A stretch of 64,000 bases of DNA from Bacteroidota bacterium (GTDB lineage Bacteria > Bacteroidota > Bacteroidia > Chitinophagales > Saprospiraceae). This document shows positions 51,428 through 59,621 of this stretch, one piece after another (position 1 is the first letter of the stretch; each line of letters opens with the position of its first letter). The position numbers and the translations under genes are program-made. Under the pieces are notes generated by a model. It was given only the letters and a program-made list of their open reading frames with translations. It made no database searches and was not told where the DNA came from. The stretch lies in contig WGNL01000011.1 in NCBI GenBank assembly GCA_016124585.1, forward strand, positions 1-64,000, in the 5' to 3' direction.

Positions 51428-52336
51428 ATGCTACGCAATATTTTCTTCTTTTTTTGCTTCGCAAATATCATTTCAATACTCAGCTCTTGCAGCGGTGACA
51501 AGTTCTCACAAGTGGTTGAGGTTGACTTGCCTGAACACAAACCGCTGCTTTCCATCTCAGCGGAACTGAGCAATCTGGATTCCAGCCGAACCATCATTGT
51601 GGGTCGAACTTGGCCAACGACAGAGCGGCCCAACAACCCTGCTGTCACAGATGCAGTAGTGAAAATTTACAAAAATGGCAGCCTGTTTTGGAACTATAAT
51701 CCTTCACCGCCAAACGAATTTTACTACACGCAGGACGCTGGCATATTGGAAGCCGGAACCACCTATCGTCTGGAAGTGTCGGCACCGGGATTTGAACCTG
51801 TGTTTTCGGAACAAACAATGCCAAGCTTGGTAACCATTACGAAGGCTAACTTGAAAATGGATGGGGTCATTACACCCGACGGCGACAAGGCCACTGAACT
51901 CACCATCGAATTTGATGACCCAACTGGAGAGGGCGATTACTACGGAATCCGGAGTTTCTCTCATTGGTTGTACTTTGATTCAATCAACATGGATACATTT
52001 GAGGGGGATTTCGATTTATCACTTGATACATTTGACCCACTTTTGGAGTATGGCCCAAACGGTCTTTTGCTGATTAGCGATAAATCTTTTGATGGCAAGA
52101 AAGTGAAGCTGAAGACCTTTTTTTACGGCTATTATCCAGCGGAGGAGGGATATGATATTGTTGTTCATCTGGTACACATCACACGTGAGCAGTACCTATA
52201 CACACTTTCTCTGGTGCAATACCAAGATACACACGACAACCCCTTTGCCGAACCTGTGAATGTGCTCAGCAATATTGAGGGTGGGGTGGGACATTTTAAC
52301 TTGGAAATGGTGGATACCGTGCATGTGAGGTTTTGA
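51428..52336 (+). CDS. DUF4249 domain-containing lipoprotein
   Basis: A 302-aa lipoprotein with the lipobox LSSC (in NIISILSSCSGDK) and a DUF4249 domain opening with QVVEVDLPEHKPLLSISAEL and TVGR-like TIIVGRTWPTTERPNNPAVT. These proteins occur next to TonB-dependent receptors in Bacteroidota and are thought to be their surface-exposed partners, comparable to SusD in position but not in fold. It is only 12 nt from the receptor gene, so the two form one operon. No substrate can be deduced. Confidence 0.85.
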   Translation: MLRNIFFFFCFANIISILSSCSGDKFSQVVEVDLPEHKPLLSISAELSNLDSSRTIIVGRTWPTTERPNNPAVTDAVVKIYKNGSLFWNYNPSPPNEFYYTQDAGILEAGTTYRLEVSAPGFEPVFSEQTMPSLVTITKANLKMDGVITPDGDKATELTIEFDDPTGEGDYYGIRSFSHWLYFDSINMDTFEGDFDLSLDTFDPLLEYGPNGLLLISDKSFDGKKVKLKTFFYGYYPAEEGYDIVVHLVHITREQYLYTLSLVQYQDTHDNPFAEPVNVLSNIEGGVGHFNLEMVDTVHVRF

Positions 52337-52346
52337 GGAAATTGGT

Positions 52347-52443
52347 TGAATTAGTTAAACTGGTTGAATTTGTAAATTGGTAGGGAAACCCGAACTTCGT
52401 GGCACGCCTCGATTCAACAGATTCAACCATTTTAACTAGTTCA
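52347..52443. repeat. inverted repeat before the sterol-desaturase gene
   Basis: TGAATTAGTTAAACTGGTTG plus AAT (52347-52369) and its near-complement at 52421-52443 match in 21 of 23 positions, separated by 51 nt that include short further repeats of GATTCAAC. It spans the space between the DUF4249 stop and the next ATG at 52450. Probably another dispersed repeat, possibly also the 3' hairpin of the receptor operon. Confidence 0.6.
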
Positions 52444-52449
52444 CATAAA

Positions 52450-53721
52450 ATGGAAGCTTACGCCCAAGCCTTAAACATCGCCGTCCCGTTTTTTGTACTC
52501 CTCATCATCATTGAAGAAGTGGCCGCCCGACTCATGGGAAAATCCGTGAACCGTGGCATGGACGCCATCAGCAGCCTCAGCAGCGGCATCACCAACGTGG
52601 TGAAAGACGTGCTCGGCCTCAGCATAGGCATCATCAGCTATGCCTGGATGGTGGAGCACCTTGCCATTTTTGAAATAAAAGCTACTTGGCTCGTGTTCGT
52701 ACTTGCCTTTATCGCCAAGGATTTTGCGGGTTACTGGACGCACCGGATGGAGCATACCGTCAATTTTCTTTGGAACCGCCATATCATCCACCACAGCAGT
52801 GAGGAGTTCAATCTAAGTTGTGCTTTGCGGCAAAGCATCAGCGAAATTTTCCGGCTATTTACTTTTTTGTTACTGCCTGCGGCAATATTGGGCATTCCCA
52901 CTGAGGTCATCGCCATCATTGCACCCATCCAACTTTTCGCACAATTCTGGTACCACACGAGGCTCATCGGCAAGATGGGTTTTTTGGAAAAAATCATCGT
53001 CACGCCCAGTCATCATCGGGTACACCACGCCATGAACAAGGAGTATTTGGACAAAAATTATGGGCAGATTTTCATCGTCTGGGACAAGTGGTTCGGGACT
53101 TTTCAGCCTGAGCTGGCGGCGGTGCCACCTGTTTATGGTGTGAAACGACCCGTCAAAACTTGGAACCCACTGCTCATTGGCTGGCAACATTTCTGGCTGC
53201 TGTTCAAGGATGCATGGCGTACCCACTCGTGGCGGGACAAGCTTCGCCTCTGGTTCATGCCCACAGGCTGGCGCCCTGCCGATGTGGCTGAGAAATACCC
53301 GGTTGCGATTTTGGAGGATTTTAATGGTTTTGAAAAATACGATTCCCAAGCTTCGAAGCCGCTCATCGCATGGTCATGGGTGCAGCTGACGGTCACGCTG
53401 GTACTGATGTTTTGGCTCTTCAACCAAATCGCCAAAATCGGGGTGCCGGGCATTTTTATCTACGGTGCATTTCTCTTCCTGAGCGTTTTCAGTTACACGA
53501 CTTTGATGGACAAAAGCCGCTGGGCAGTTTTCACAGAAGGACTCAGGGCAGTTTTCGGCATTGGGTTGTTGTGGTGGCAGGGCTGGGATTGGTTTGGGAT
53601 GGGAACGATCGGCAGCATGGCTGTTCTTGCTTTTTGCCTGTTGTCATTTTTGGTTACTATTTATTTCCAATTTGATAAAATTGGCGGGAAAGGCACCGTT
53701 GCAAAGACTGTCAGCATTTAG
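52450..53721 (+). CDS. sterol desaturase/fatty acid hydroxylase superfamily membrane protein
   Basis: Integral membrane di-iron enzyme of 423 aa. The His boxes are in the canonical order and spacing: HRMEH (His98, His102), HIIHH (His111, His114, His115) and HHRVHH (His188, His189, His192, His193), in a loop facing the cytoplasm between membrane segments. Bacterial relatives include alkylglycerol-monooxygenase-like and carotenoid or lipid hydroxylases; some cleave ether lipids. The C-terminal third (from about residue 290) adds four further helices, as in the alkylglycerol monooxygenase type. ATG 52450 is used; the frame upstream of it lies inside the repeat. Confidence 0.85.
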   Translation: MEAYAQALNIAVPFFVLLIIIEEVAARLMGKSVNRGMDAISSLSSGITNVVKDVLGLSIGIISYAWMVEHLAIFEIKATWLVFVLAFIAKDFAGYWTHRMEHTVNFLWNRHIIHHSSEEFNLSCALRQSISEIFRLFTFLLLPAAILGIPTEVIAIIAPIQLFAQFWYHTRLIGKMGFLEKIIVTPSHHRVHHAMNKEYLDKNYGQIFIVWDKWFGTFQPELAAVPPVYGVKRPVKTWNPLLIGWQHFWLLFKDAWRTHSWRDKLRLWFMPTGWRPADVAEKYPVAILEDFNGFEKYDSQASKPLIAWSWVQLTVTLVLMFWLFNQIAKIGVPGIFIYGAFLFLSVFSYTTLMDKSRWAVFTEGLRAVFGIGLLWWQGWDWFGMGTIGSMAVLAFCLLSFLVTIYFQFDKIGGKGTVAKTVSI

Positions 53722-54083
53722 GCAAATTAGGCAATAATGCCCCAACTGGCTTTTTAAAACTCTACCCATTAAGTGTTTGCAAACGTTTTCGGATTTTGAT
53801 TGCAACAAATTTGATGCTCTGACCGAATACAATAATTATTCCCTAGGTTGCGTGAATTGGAAGCTTAGTTCCAAATCAAAATAAAGAAGCCACAGCAGTC
53901 ACATAATTTTTCTCAAACCGACAACATGGCATCCAACAGCTTCCATTTCGACAAGCAGGTAAATCGGCTTCACTGGATGGGTAGCGTCTGGTTAAACTCC
54001 TGTTTTTCTGGCTCAAGTTTTTTCAGAAAATATCTTCAAAACTGTAATTTTTCCAATCTCCGCTGGTTGCGTTTTTTCTTTTA
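53722..54083. other. intergenic region before the hybrid sensor gene
   Basis: No confident gene. It contains a 52-codon open frame (53925-54084) with no recognisable product but whose last codons, joined to the sensor frame by one extra T, give a good signal peptide (see the sensor entry). No consensus promoter or strong hairpin was found. Confidence 0.45.
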
Positions 54084-57000
54084 GTGACTTTACTAGGCAG
54101 CAAAGCTTTCCTGCTCCCAGCCCAAAACAGTCAATTGAATTTTGAAAGGGTAAGTGTCAACGAAGGGCTTCCCAATAGCTATATCTATGACATCAAAGAA
54201 GATAGATTTGGCTTTTTGTGGTTTGCGGTAGATGAGGGGTTGTTCAGGTACGATGGCTATGAGTTCAAAGCCTACCGACACAATGTACATGACAGCACTT
54301 CTTTGTCAAGTACCAACGTCCATTGGGTTTGCGAAGCACGAGATGGTGAGCTTTGGATTGGGACAGGCCACGGGTTGAACCTACTAGATCGCAGAACCGG
54401 CAAAGTCCAGCGCTATTTGCCTGGAGCCAGAAATGACACGAAGACCAAAATCAACAATTACATCAGACGGGTATTTGAAGATAGCCGAGGAAATTTTTGG
54501 TTGGCCTCTGTTTCCACAAAAAACATGTTGCGCTTCGATGGGCAGACCAAGGCTTTTATTCCCACCAAAGAAGCAGATAATCCCGAATCTAGACATTTTA
54601 TCAGGGCATTCTTGGAAGACCAACTTGGAAAAGTATGGGCAAGCACTAATTATGGTTTGCTAAAATTAAATGAGGGCGATTCCACTTTTGTGCATATTCT
54701 ACCTCACCCCGACAGCACTAGCGACTTCAACAAACTCATCACCGGGATATGCGAAGCCACTGATGGGTCATTTTGGCTCGCCACCACTGGCGGATTGGCG
54801 AACTGGAACCCTGAAACAAATACCATACTAACAGACTTCCTCCCAAAAGAACTCAAGGGAATTCAACTCAGCTATTTGATTTTGGACCATAAAGGAAACC
54901 CATGGTTCGGCCTCGTCGACAACGGCTTGGGGTTTTACGACATTGGTCAAAAACGTTTCACCCATTTCAAATACCGTCCAAACTGGACCAACAGCCTCAA
55001 CAATGACAACGTGACCTGCATTTATGAGGATAGGTTCCAGCAAATTTGGGTCGGCACAAAGAATGGATTTTGCAAGGTACGCCTGGATGACTCAGGTTTC
55101 GAATGGTTCATGAATGAGGGCGGGGAAGGCAATATCGCCAACAATATCACCGGGGTCTTCCGGGACAGTGAAGGCACCATCTGGACCAAAACACCGGAAG
55201 GTGTTTACGCCATCGAATCAGGTCATACGTATGGTAAAAAAATCGAGGAGTTGCCATATCCCATTTTTGGTGTGGGTTACGATTGGTTTCTTGAAGACTA
55301 CGAAGGCGGCAAATGGTTCAGTGTGAGTGGTGACGGCATTTACAGGAGGCCACCCAACGAAAAGGTATTTCATAAAATCCCATTGGACTCGACTTTTGAG
55401 AAGGTCGGCATCATCAGGATGGTCATTGACAACAGAGACAAAAATGTTTTTTGGCTCGGCACAACAGATGGACTTTGCAAATTCAACTGGAAAACTCACC
55501 AAATGGATTGGTACCGCCCGTTGGATGATCTGACCGAAATTGCCAATAACCGCATTGTCATTTTTGAGCAGTTCGGCGAAGATGAAATCTGGGTGTACTA
55601 CACTATCTCAAACAGTCTAGGCCGTTTCGACAAAAAAACTGGGAAATTCAATCTCTACTTACCTAGCCCAGAAGAAGGGGCCGTGCTGGAGGGTGTGATT
55701 AAGGACATGGAAATCGGGAAAGACGGAAATATTTGGATACCTACCACCTTCGGGCTTACCAATTTCAACATTAACACAAAGAAATTTTCAATGTTTGGCC
55801 AGCGGGAAGGCTTGCTGGAAAATGAACTGCAAAGCGTGGTGATTGACAAGAAAGACCAGATTTGGGTATGTGGGAACCGTTTTTTCGCCCAGTTCGACGA
55901 AGCTAGCCATACGTTCCATAATTACACGATATCCAAAAAAGTCCTTCAATTTCAGGCTAAATCAAAACATTTGGCCAAAGATGGAACGATTTGCTTCGGT
56001 ACGCTTAATGGTGTAATTTCCTTTCACCCTGACCACATCAAAAAAAACCAGATTACCCCTGACATCGTACTGACAGATTTTAAGGTCAGGAACGAATCTT
56101 TTCTGTTGGAACAACCCTTTGAAACTACAAGGGAAATCCTGCTATCGCACGACGAGAATGACGTATCCTTTGAATTTTCAGGGCTTCATTTCATCAACCC
56201 CAAAGCCAACGAATACAAGTGTAGGCTGGTGGGTTTTGATAAAAACTGGCGTACGTTGGGCAACGAGCACAAGGTAAGCTATACCAATCTGAACCCCGGC
56301 CAGTACACTTTTCTAGTCGTTGCCGCCAACAGCGATGGCGTCTGGAACGAGACTGGCTTGAATGTCAAACTCACCATCACACCAGCATTTTGGCAAACAC
56401 TATGGTTTGAATCGCTGATAGTTCTCATGATTCTTTCAATTGGATATGCCTTGCTAAAAAATAGGCAAAACCAACTCCTGTTGAAAAGGCAAAAGGAAAT
56501 GGCGGAACAGTCAGCCGAATACAAAACCCGTTTCCTCGCTGATGTCAGCCATGAAATTCGAACTCCGATGAACGCCATCATTGGCCTCAGCAAACTCACG
56601 CTCGACACCCCGCTGGATGCAAAGCAGACCAAATTCATCCAGGCCATTCGGCAGTCTTCCCAAAACCTGTTGACCATCATCAACGACCTGTTGGACCACA
56701 CCAAGCTGGAAAGCGGCAAGTTTACTTTTGTGAAAAAGCCATTCTCATTACAAGAGCTGATTGACCAACTGAACGACACCCTGCAGTTCAAAGCGGCAGA
56801 AAAGGGGCTGACTTTTTTGGTAAAAACTTCATCTGCATTGCCCTCTGAGTTGATTGGTGACCCACTCCGGCTAAACCAGATTTTGACCAACCTTCTAGGC
56901 AATTCCATCAAATTCACAGAAACGGGCAAAGTTTGGCTCAACATTCAAAAGGCGGATGAAAAGGAAAACAGCGTCCGACTCCGCTTTGAAGTTGGCGACA

Positions 57001-57956
57001 CTGGCATTGGCATCGCCAATGACCAGTTGGAGCATATTTTTGAAAGCTTCGGTCAAGCCCACCAAGCGGAAACACGGGAAAGTACAGGTCTTGGGTTGGG
57101 CATTGCCCGTCAGTTGGTTGAGCGGCAGGGTGGGCAGCTTTTCATTGAAAGCGAGCTGGGAAAAGGTACGAGGCTTTGGTTTGAACTTGGATTTGAAAAA
57201 AACAAAACAGAACCCGAAAGCAAAGCCGCTGTAAAGACACTGCATCCGTTGTCTGGCTTGAAAATCTTGGTCGTGGAGGACAACCAATTTAACCAGATGC
57301 TCATGGTAGAAATTCTGGAAAAGTACGTGTCAGGTGTGGAAACCGACATTGCTGAAAATGGGAAAATAGCATTGGAGAAACTCGACGGTCGTCAATTCGA
57401 CCTCATCATCATGGACGTTAAAATGCCCGTGATGGACGGTTACACTGCGGCTTCTGCCATACGCCGTTTGGAAAATGATAGGGCAGGCATCCCCATCCTT
57501 GCGGTAACAGCTAACGCACTGCCGGAACAATTGCAAAAATGCAAGGAAGCAGGTATGAACGACCACGTGACCAAGCCGATTGATGAGGCTGAGTTGTTGG
57601 AAAAGATTTTCCAACTCACCCAAAAAGGCCCTCAAATCGACAGGCAAAAACTCAAGTCGCTAATGGCCAACGAGGAGAAAATGGTGGACAAATACCTAAG
57701 CATTTTCAAAGCTCAAATCCCGGAACTTCTGGTGCAATTGGATGGCTTTTTGGCGAAACAAGATTGGGAGCAAGCATCTATAACTGCGCATACCATCAAG
57801 AGCCATTGCAGGTTTCTTACGCTGGAAAAACAGGCGGAAATGGCCTACCGGATTGAAGCGATAACCGAGGCTGGAACTCAAATGGAGGAACTTCCAAATT
57901 TGGTGGAGGACTTGAAAAAGGAACTGATGAGGATTATTGAAAATGAACTGACCTAG
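54084..57956 (+). CDS. hybrid two-component sensor: reg_prop propellers, Y_Y_Y, kinase, REC and Hpt
   Basis: A 1290-aa sensor. Periplasmic part: two-component-regulator propeller repeats (WIGTGHGLNLLDR, WVGTKNGFCKV, WLGTTDGLCKF) up to about residue 650, then a Y_Y_Y domain ending at TPAFWQTLWFE. One membrane helix (about 777-797) leads to HisKA (FLADVSHEIRTPMNAIIGL, phospho-His about residue 823), HATPase_c (NQILTNLLGNSIKFT, DTGIGI, STGLGLGIA), a receiver domain with Asp about 1109 (LIIMDVKMPVMDG) and a C-terminal Hpt (AHTIKSHCRF, His about 1235). Unlike classic HTCS proteins it has no AraC domain. No ATG exists near the start; GTG 54084 leaves a signal peptide without its basic end. One extra T in the T-run 54072-54082 would restore RWLRFFFLVTLLG. 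Confidence 0.85.
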   Translation: MTLLGSKAFLLPAQNSQLNFERVSVNEGLPNSYIYDIKEDRFGFLWFAVDEGLFRYDGYEFKAYRHNVHDSTSLSSTNVHWVCEARDGELWIGTGHGLNLLDRRTGKVQRYLPGARNDTKTKINNYIRRVFEDSRGNFWLASVSTKNMLRFDGQTKAFIPTKEADNPESRHFIRAFLEDQLGKVWASTNYGLLKLNEGDSTFVHILPHPDSTSDFNKLITGICEATDGSFWLATTGGLANWNPETNTILTDFLPKELKGIQLSYLILDHKGNPWFGLVDNGLGFYDIGQKRFTHFKYRPNWTNSLNNDNVTCIYEDRFQQIWVGTKNGFCKVRLDDSGFEWFMNEGGEGNIANNITGVFRDSEGTIWTKTPEGVYAIESGHTYGKKIEELPYPIFGVGYDWFLEDYEGGKWFSVSGDGIYRRPPNEKVFHKIPLDSTFEKVGIIRMVIDNRDKNVFWLGTTDGLCKFNWKTHQMDWYRPLDDLTEIANNRIVIFEQFGEDEIWVYYTISNSLGRFDKKTGKFNLYLPSPEEGAVLEGVIKDMEIGKDGNIWIPTTFGLTNFNINTKKFSMFGQREGLLENELQSVVIDKKDQIWVCGNRFFAQFDEASHTFHNYTISKKVLQFQAKSKHLAKDGTICFGTLNGVISFHPDHIKKNQITPDIVLTDFKVRNESFLLEQPFETTREILLSHDENDVSFEFSGLHFINPKANEYKCRLVGFDKNWRTLGNEHKVSYTNLNPGQYTFLVVAANSDGVWNETGLNVKLTITPAFWQTLWFESLIVLMILSIGYALLKNRQNQLLLKRQKEMAEQSAEYKTRFLADVSHEIRTPMNAIIGLSKLTLDTPLDAKQTKFIQAIRQSSQNLLTIINDLLDHTKLESGKFTFVKKPFSLQELIDQLNDTLQFKAAEKGLTFLVKTSSALPSELIGDPLRLNQILTNLLGNSIKFTETGKVWLNIQKADEKENSVRLRFEVGDTGIGIANDQLEHIFESFGQAHQAETRESTGLGLGIARQLVERQGGQLFIESELGKGTRLWFELGFEKNKTEPESKAAVKTLHPLSGLKILVVEDNQFNQMLMVEILEKYVSGVETDIAENGKIALEKLDGRQFDLIIMDVKMPVMDGYTAASAIRRLENDRAGIPILAVTANALPEQLQKCKEAGMNDHVTKPIDEAELLEKIFQLTQKGPQIDRQKLKSLMANEEKMVDKYLSIFKAQIPELLVQLDGFLAKQDWEQASITAHTIKSHCRFLTLEKQAEMAYRIEAITEAGTQMEELPNLVEDLKKELMRIIENELT

Positions 57957-57991
57957 GACTGCCAACTGCGAACTGTAGACTGCCGACTAAT

Positions 57992-58675
57992 TTACGCTTT
58001 CACCACCATTTTATACCCTTCTCCGTGCACATTTAAGATTTCAATGCGATTGTCTTTCTCCAGCAAGGAACGCAGTTTACTGACATAGACGTTCATGCTG
58101 TGGCTTTTCAGTTGGTCTTCGTCCTGCCAGATTTGCGACAGCGCATAATCACGTGGCAGGAGGCTGTTTTTCTTTTCGCAAAACAGTTTCAGCAGCTTCG
58201 TTTCTATGGCGGAGAGCTTCGTTATTTCCCCCTCAAAAACCAACTCCTGCGAAATTGGGTCGAAGGCATAACGGCCCAATTCATAATGTTCCGATGGCTT
58301 TTTCACTTGCGCTCTCGTCCTTTTCAAGATGGCCTTGATGCGCAGGTAAAGCTCCTCCATACTAAAAGGCTTGGTGACATAATCGTCTGCGCCGATGGTA
58401 AGACCTTTGATACGATCTTCCTTGTTAGACTGTCCAGTCAGAAAAACGATGGGAATGTTGTCATCCAATGACCTGATATCCCCAGCCAGGGCGAAGCCGT
58501 CCTTGATTGGCATCCTAACATCTAAAATGCAGCAGTCGAACTGGCCAGAGCGGAATGCCGCCATCGCATCGTCTGCACTGTGCCTCAAAGTAACATCGAA
58601 TCCCTTCGCCTGAAGGTATTCAGCAGTCATGGCACTGAATTGCTGTTCATCATCAACAAATAGAATATGTGGCAT
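57992..58675 (-). CDS. OmpR-family response regulator
   Basis: A 227-aa regulator: receiver domain (1 to about 120) with the acidic pair in FVDDE, phosphoacceptor Asp52 (ILDVRMPIKDG) and the Lys of DDYVTKPFS, and a winged-helix DNA-binding domain (about 130-227, with SAIETKLLKLFCEKK, ALSQIW, MNVYVSKLRSLL and VHGEGYKMVV). No histidine kinase is adjacent on the same strand, but it converges with the hybrid sensor at 54084, whose Hpt could feed it. A TAATTTTG -7-like box is at 58718-58711 on the minus strand. Confidence 0.9.
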   Translation of the reverse strand: MPHILFVDDEQQFSAMTAEYLQAKGFDVTLRHSADDAMAAFRSGQFDCCILDVRMPIKDGFALAGDIRSLDDNIPIVFLTGQSNKEDRIKGLTIGADDYVTKPFSMEELYLRIKAILKRTRAQVKKPSEHYELGRYAFDPISQELVFEGEITKLSAIETKLLKLFCEKKNSLLPRDYALSQIWQDEDQLKSHSMNVYVSKLRSLLEKDNRIEILNVHGEGYKMVVKA

Positions 58676-58841
58676 CTAGGCAGTTGTTTGAAATGGTTCG
58701 ATGAAGTTAGCAAAATTAGAGCCTTTTCCATTTACGGGCTTTCATTGCATTGCTTTTGAAGCTTTTTGATACTTTTTAAAATTTGTTGATTCATTCCCCT
58801 CCATACAAGGTCCACCTTTGACCATGTATGAAGTCAGGGCA

Positions 58842-59441
58842 ATGAATACAATCATAGATACAACCATAAGAAAGACAGTCACTATCACCAATACCTTGCT
58901 AATCGGTGCATTATGGTTGGTGATGAGCCTATTTGTCATGCCAGAAGCCATGCGCCAAAACAGCCTATATGCCAAAGGAGCCGAAAGGATTGGTAGCCCG
59001 CTCCGTATTACACAGGAGGAATTTTATGGAATCATTGGTCAATATGGCGAAAATGGACGCCAACATTTCGTGGCCATCGAGCTTACAGCCGATGTGTTTT
59101 TTGATGTCGTATCTTCCTTGTTCTTGTGTTTCCTCATGGTGTGGTCTTTTCATCTTTCAAAAAACAAACACCTGAATCACAGCTATCTCATCCGACTTGC
59201 ATCCTTCATTCTAATTGTCTTTTTACTGGAAAATGCGGGCATGGTTTCCATGATTTTGACATTTCCAGATTCCCACAAAGTGCTTTATTACCTGACGGCA
59301 GCTTTTTCAATATTGAAGATAGCACTGGTAACTATTTCATTGGGAATAATCGGTTGGAATCTAGCTATTTCTAAAATTAGAAAACAGCCTTTTGAATGGT
59401 CATCCACTAACCGGAAAAGCACCATCGTGGACGAAACCTGA
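58842..59441 (+). CDS. hypothetical membrane protein with four helices
   Basis: A 199-aa protein with four hydrophobic segments: TNTLLIGALWLVMSLFV, FFDVVSSLFLCFLMVWSF, LIRLASFILIVFLLENAG and a long last one (ILKIALVTISLGIIGWNL). There is a soluble loop after the first (about residues 35-80). It recalls small DUF2975-like membrane proteins, but the match is not firm. Starts at 58824 and 58842 are both possible; the latter is chosen because CACCTTTG at 58813-58820, close to the -7 consensus, would place the transcript start near 58827. It diverges from the OmpR regulator gene. Confidence 0.6.
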   Translation: MNTIIDTTIRKTVTITNTLLIGALWLVMSLFVMPEAMRQNSLYAKGAERIGSPLRITQEEFYGIIGQYGENGRQHFVAIELTADVFFDVVSSLFLCFLMVWSFHLSKNKHLNHSYLIRLASFILIVFLLENAGMVSMILTFPDSHKVLYYLTAAFSILKIALVTISLGIIGWNLAISKIRKQPFEWSSTNRKSTIVDET

Positions 59442-59621
59442 CCCCGTTTTTATACTTTTTTACACTTTTTGAAGAGCGTTAATCGGCTTTGCCGACGGCT
59501 GCCGGGAACTTTGCCCTCATAATCCCAACCGAATGAAAGCAAGCAATATAGCTAGTAAAACAACATAATAACACCCACCCTTTTCCCCTACTAATTTTTC
59601 AAACAACTAATAAATTCTGCC

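Noticed and set aside
53925-54084. 52-aa open frame as an independent small gene
   Set aside because: It ends on the sensor start codon, and its last residues fit better as a frame-shifted signal peptide start of the sensor.
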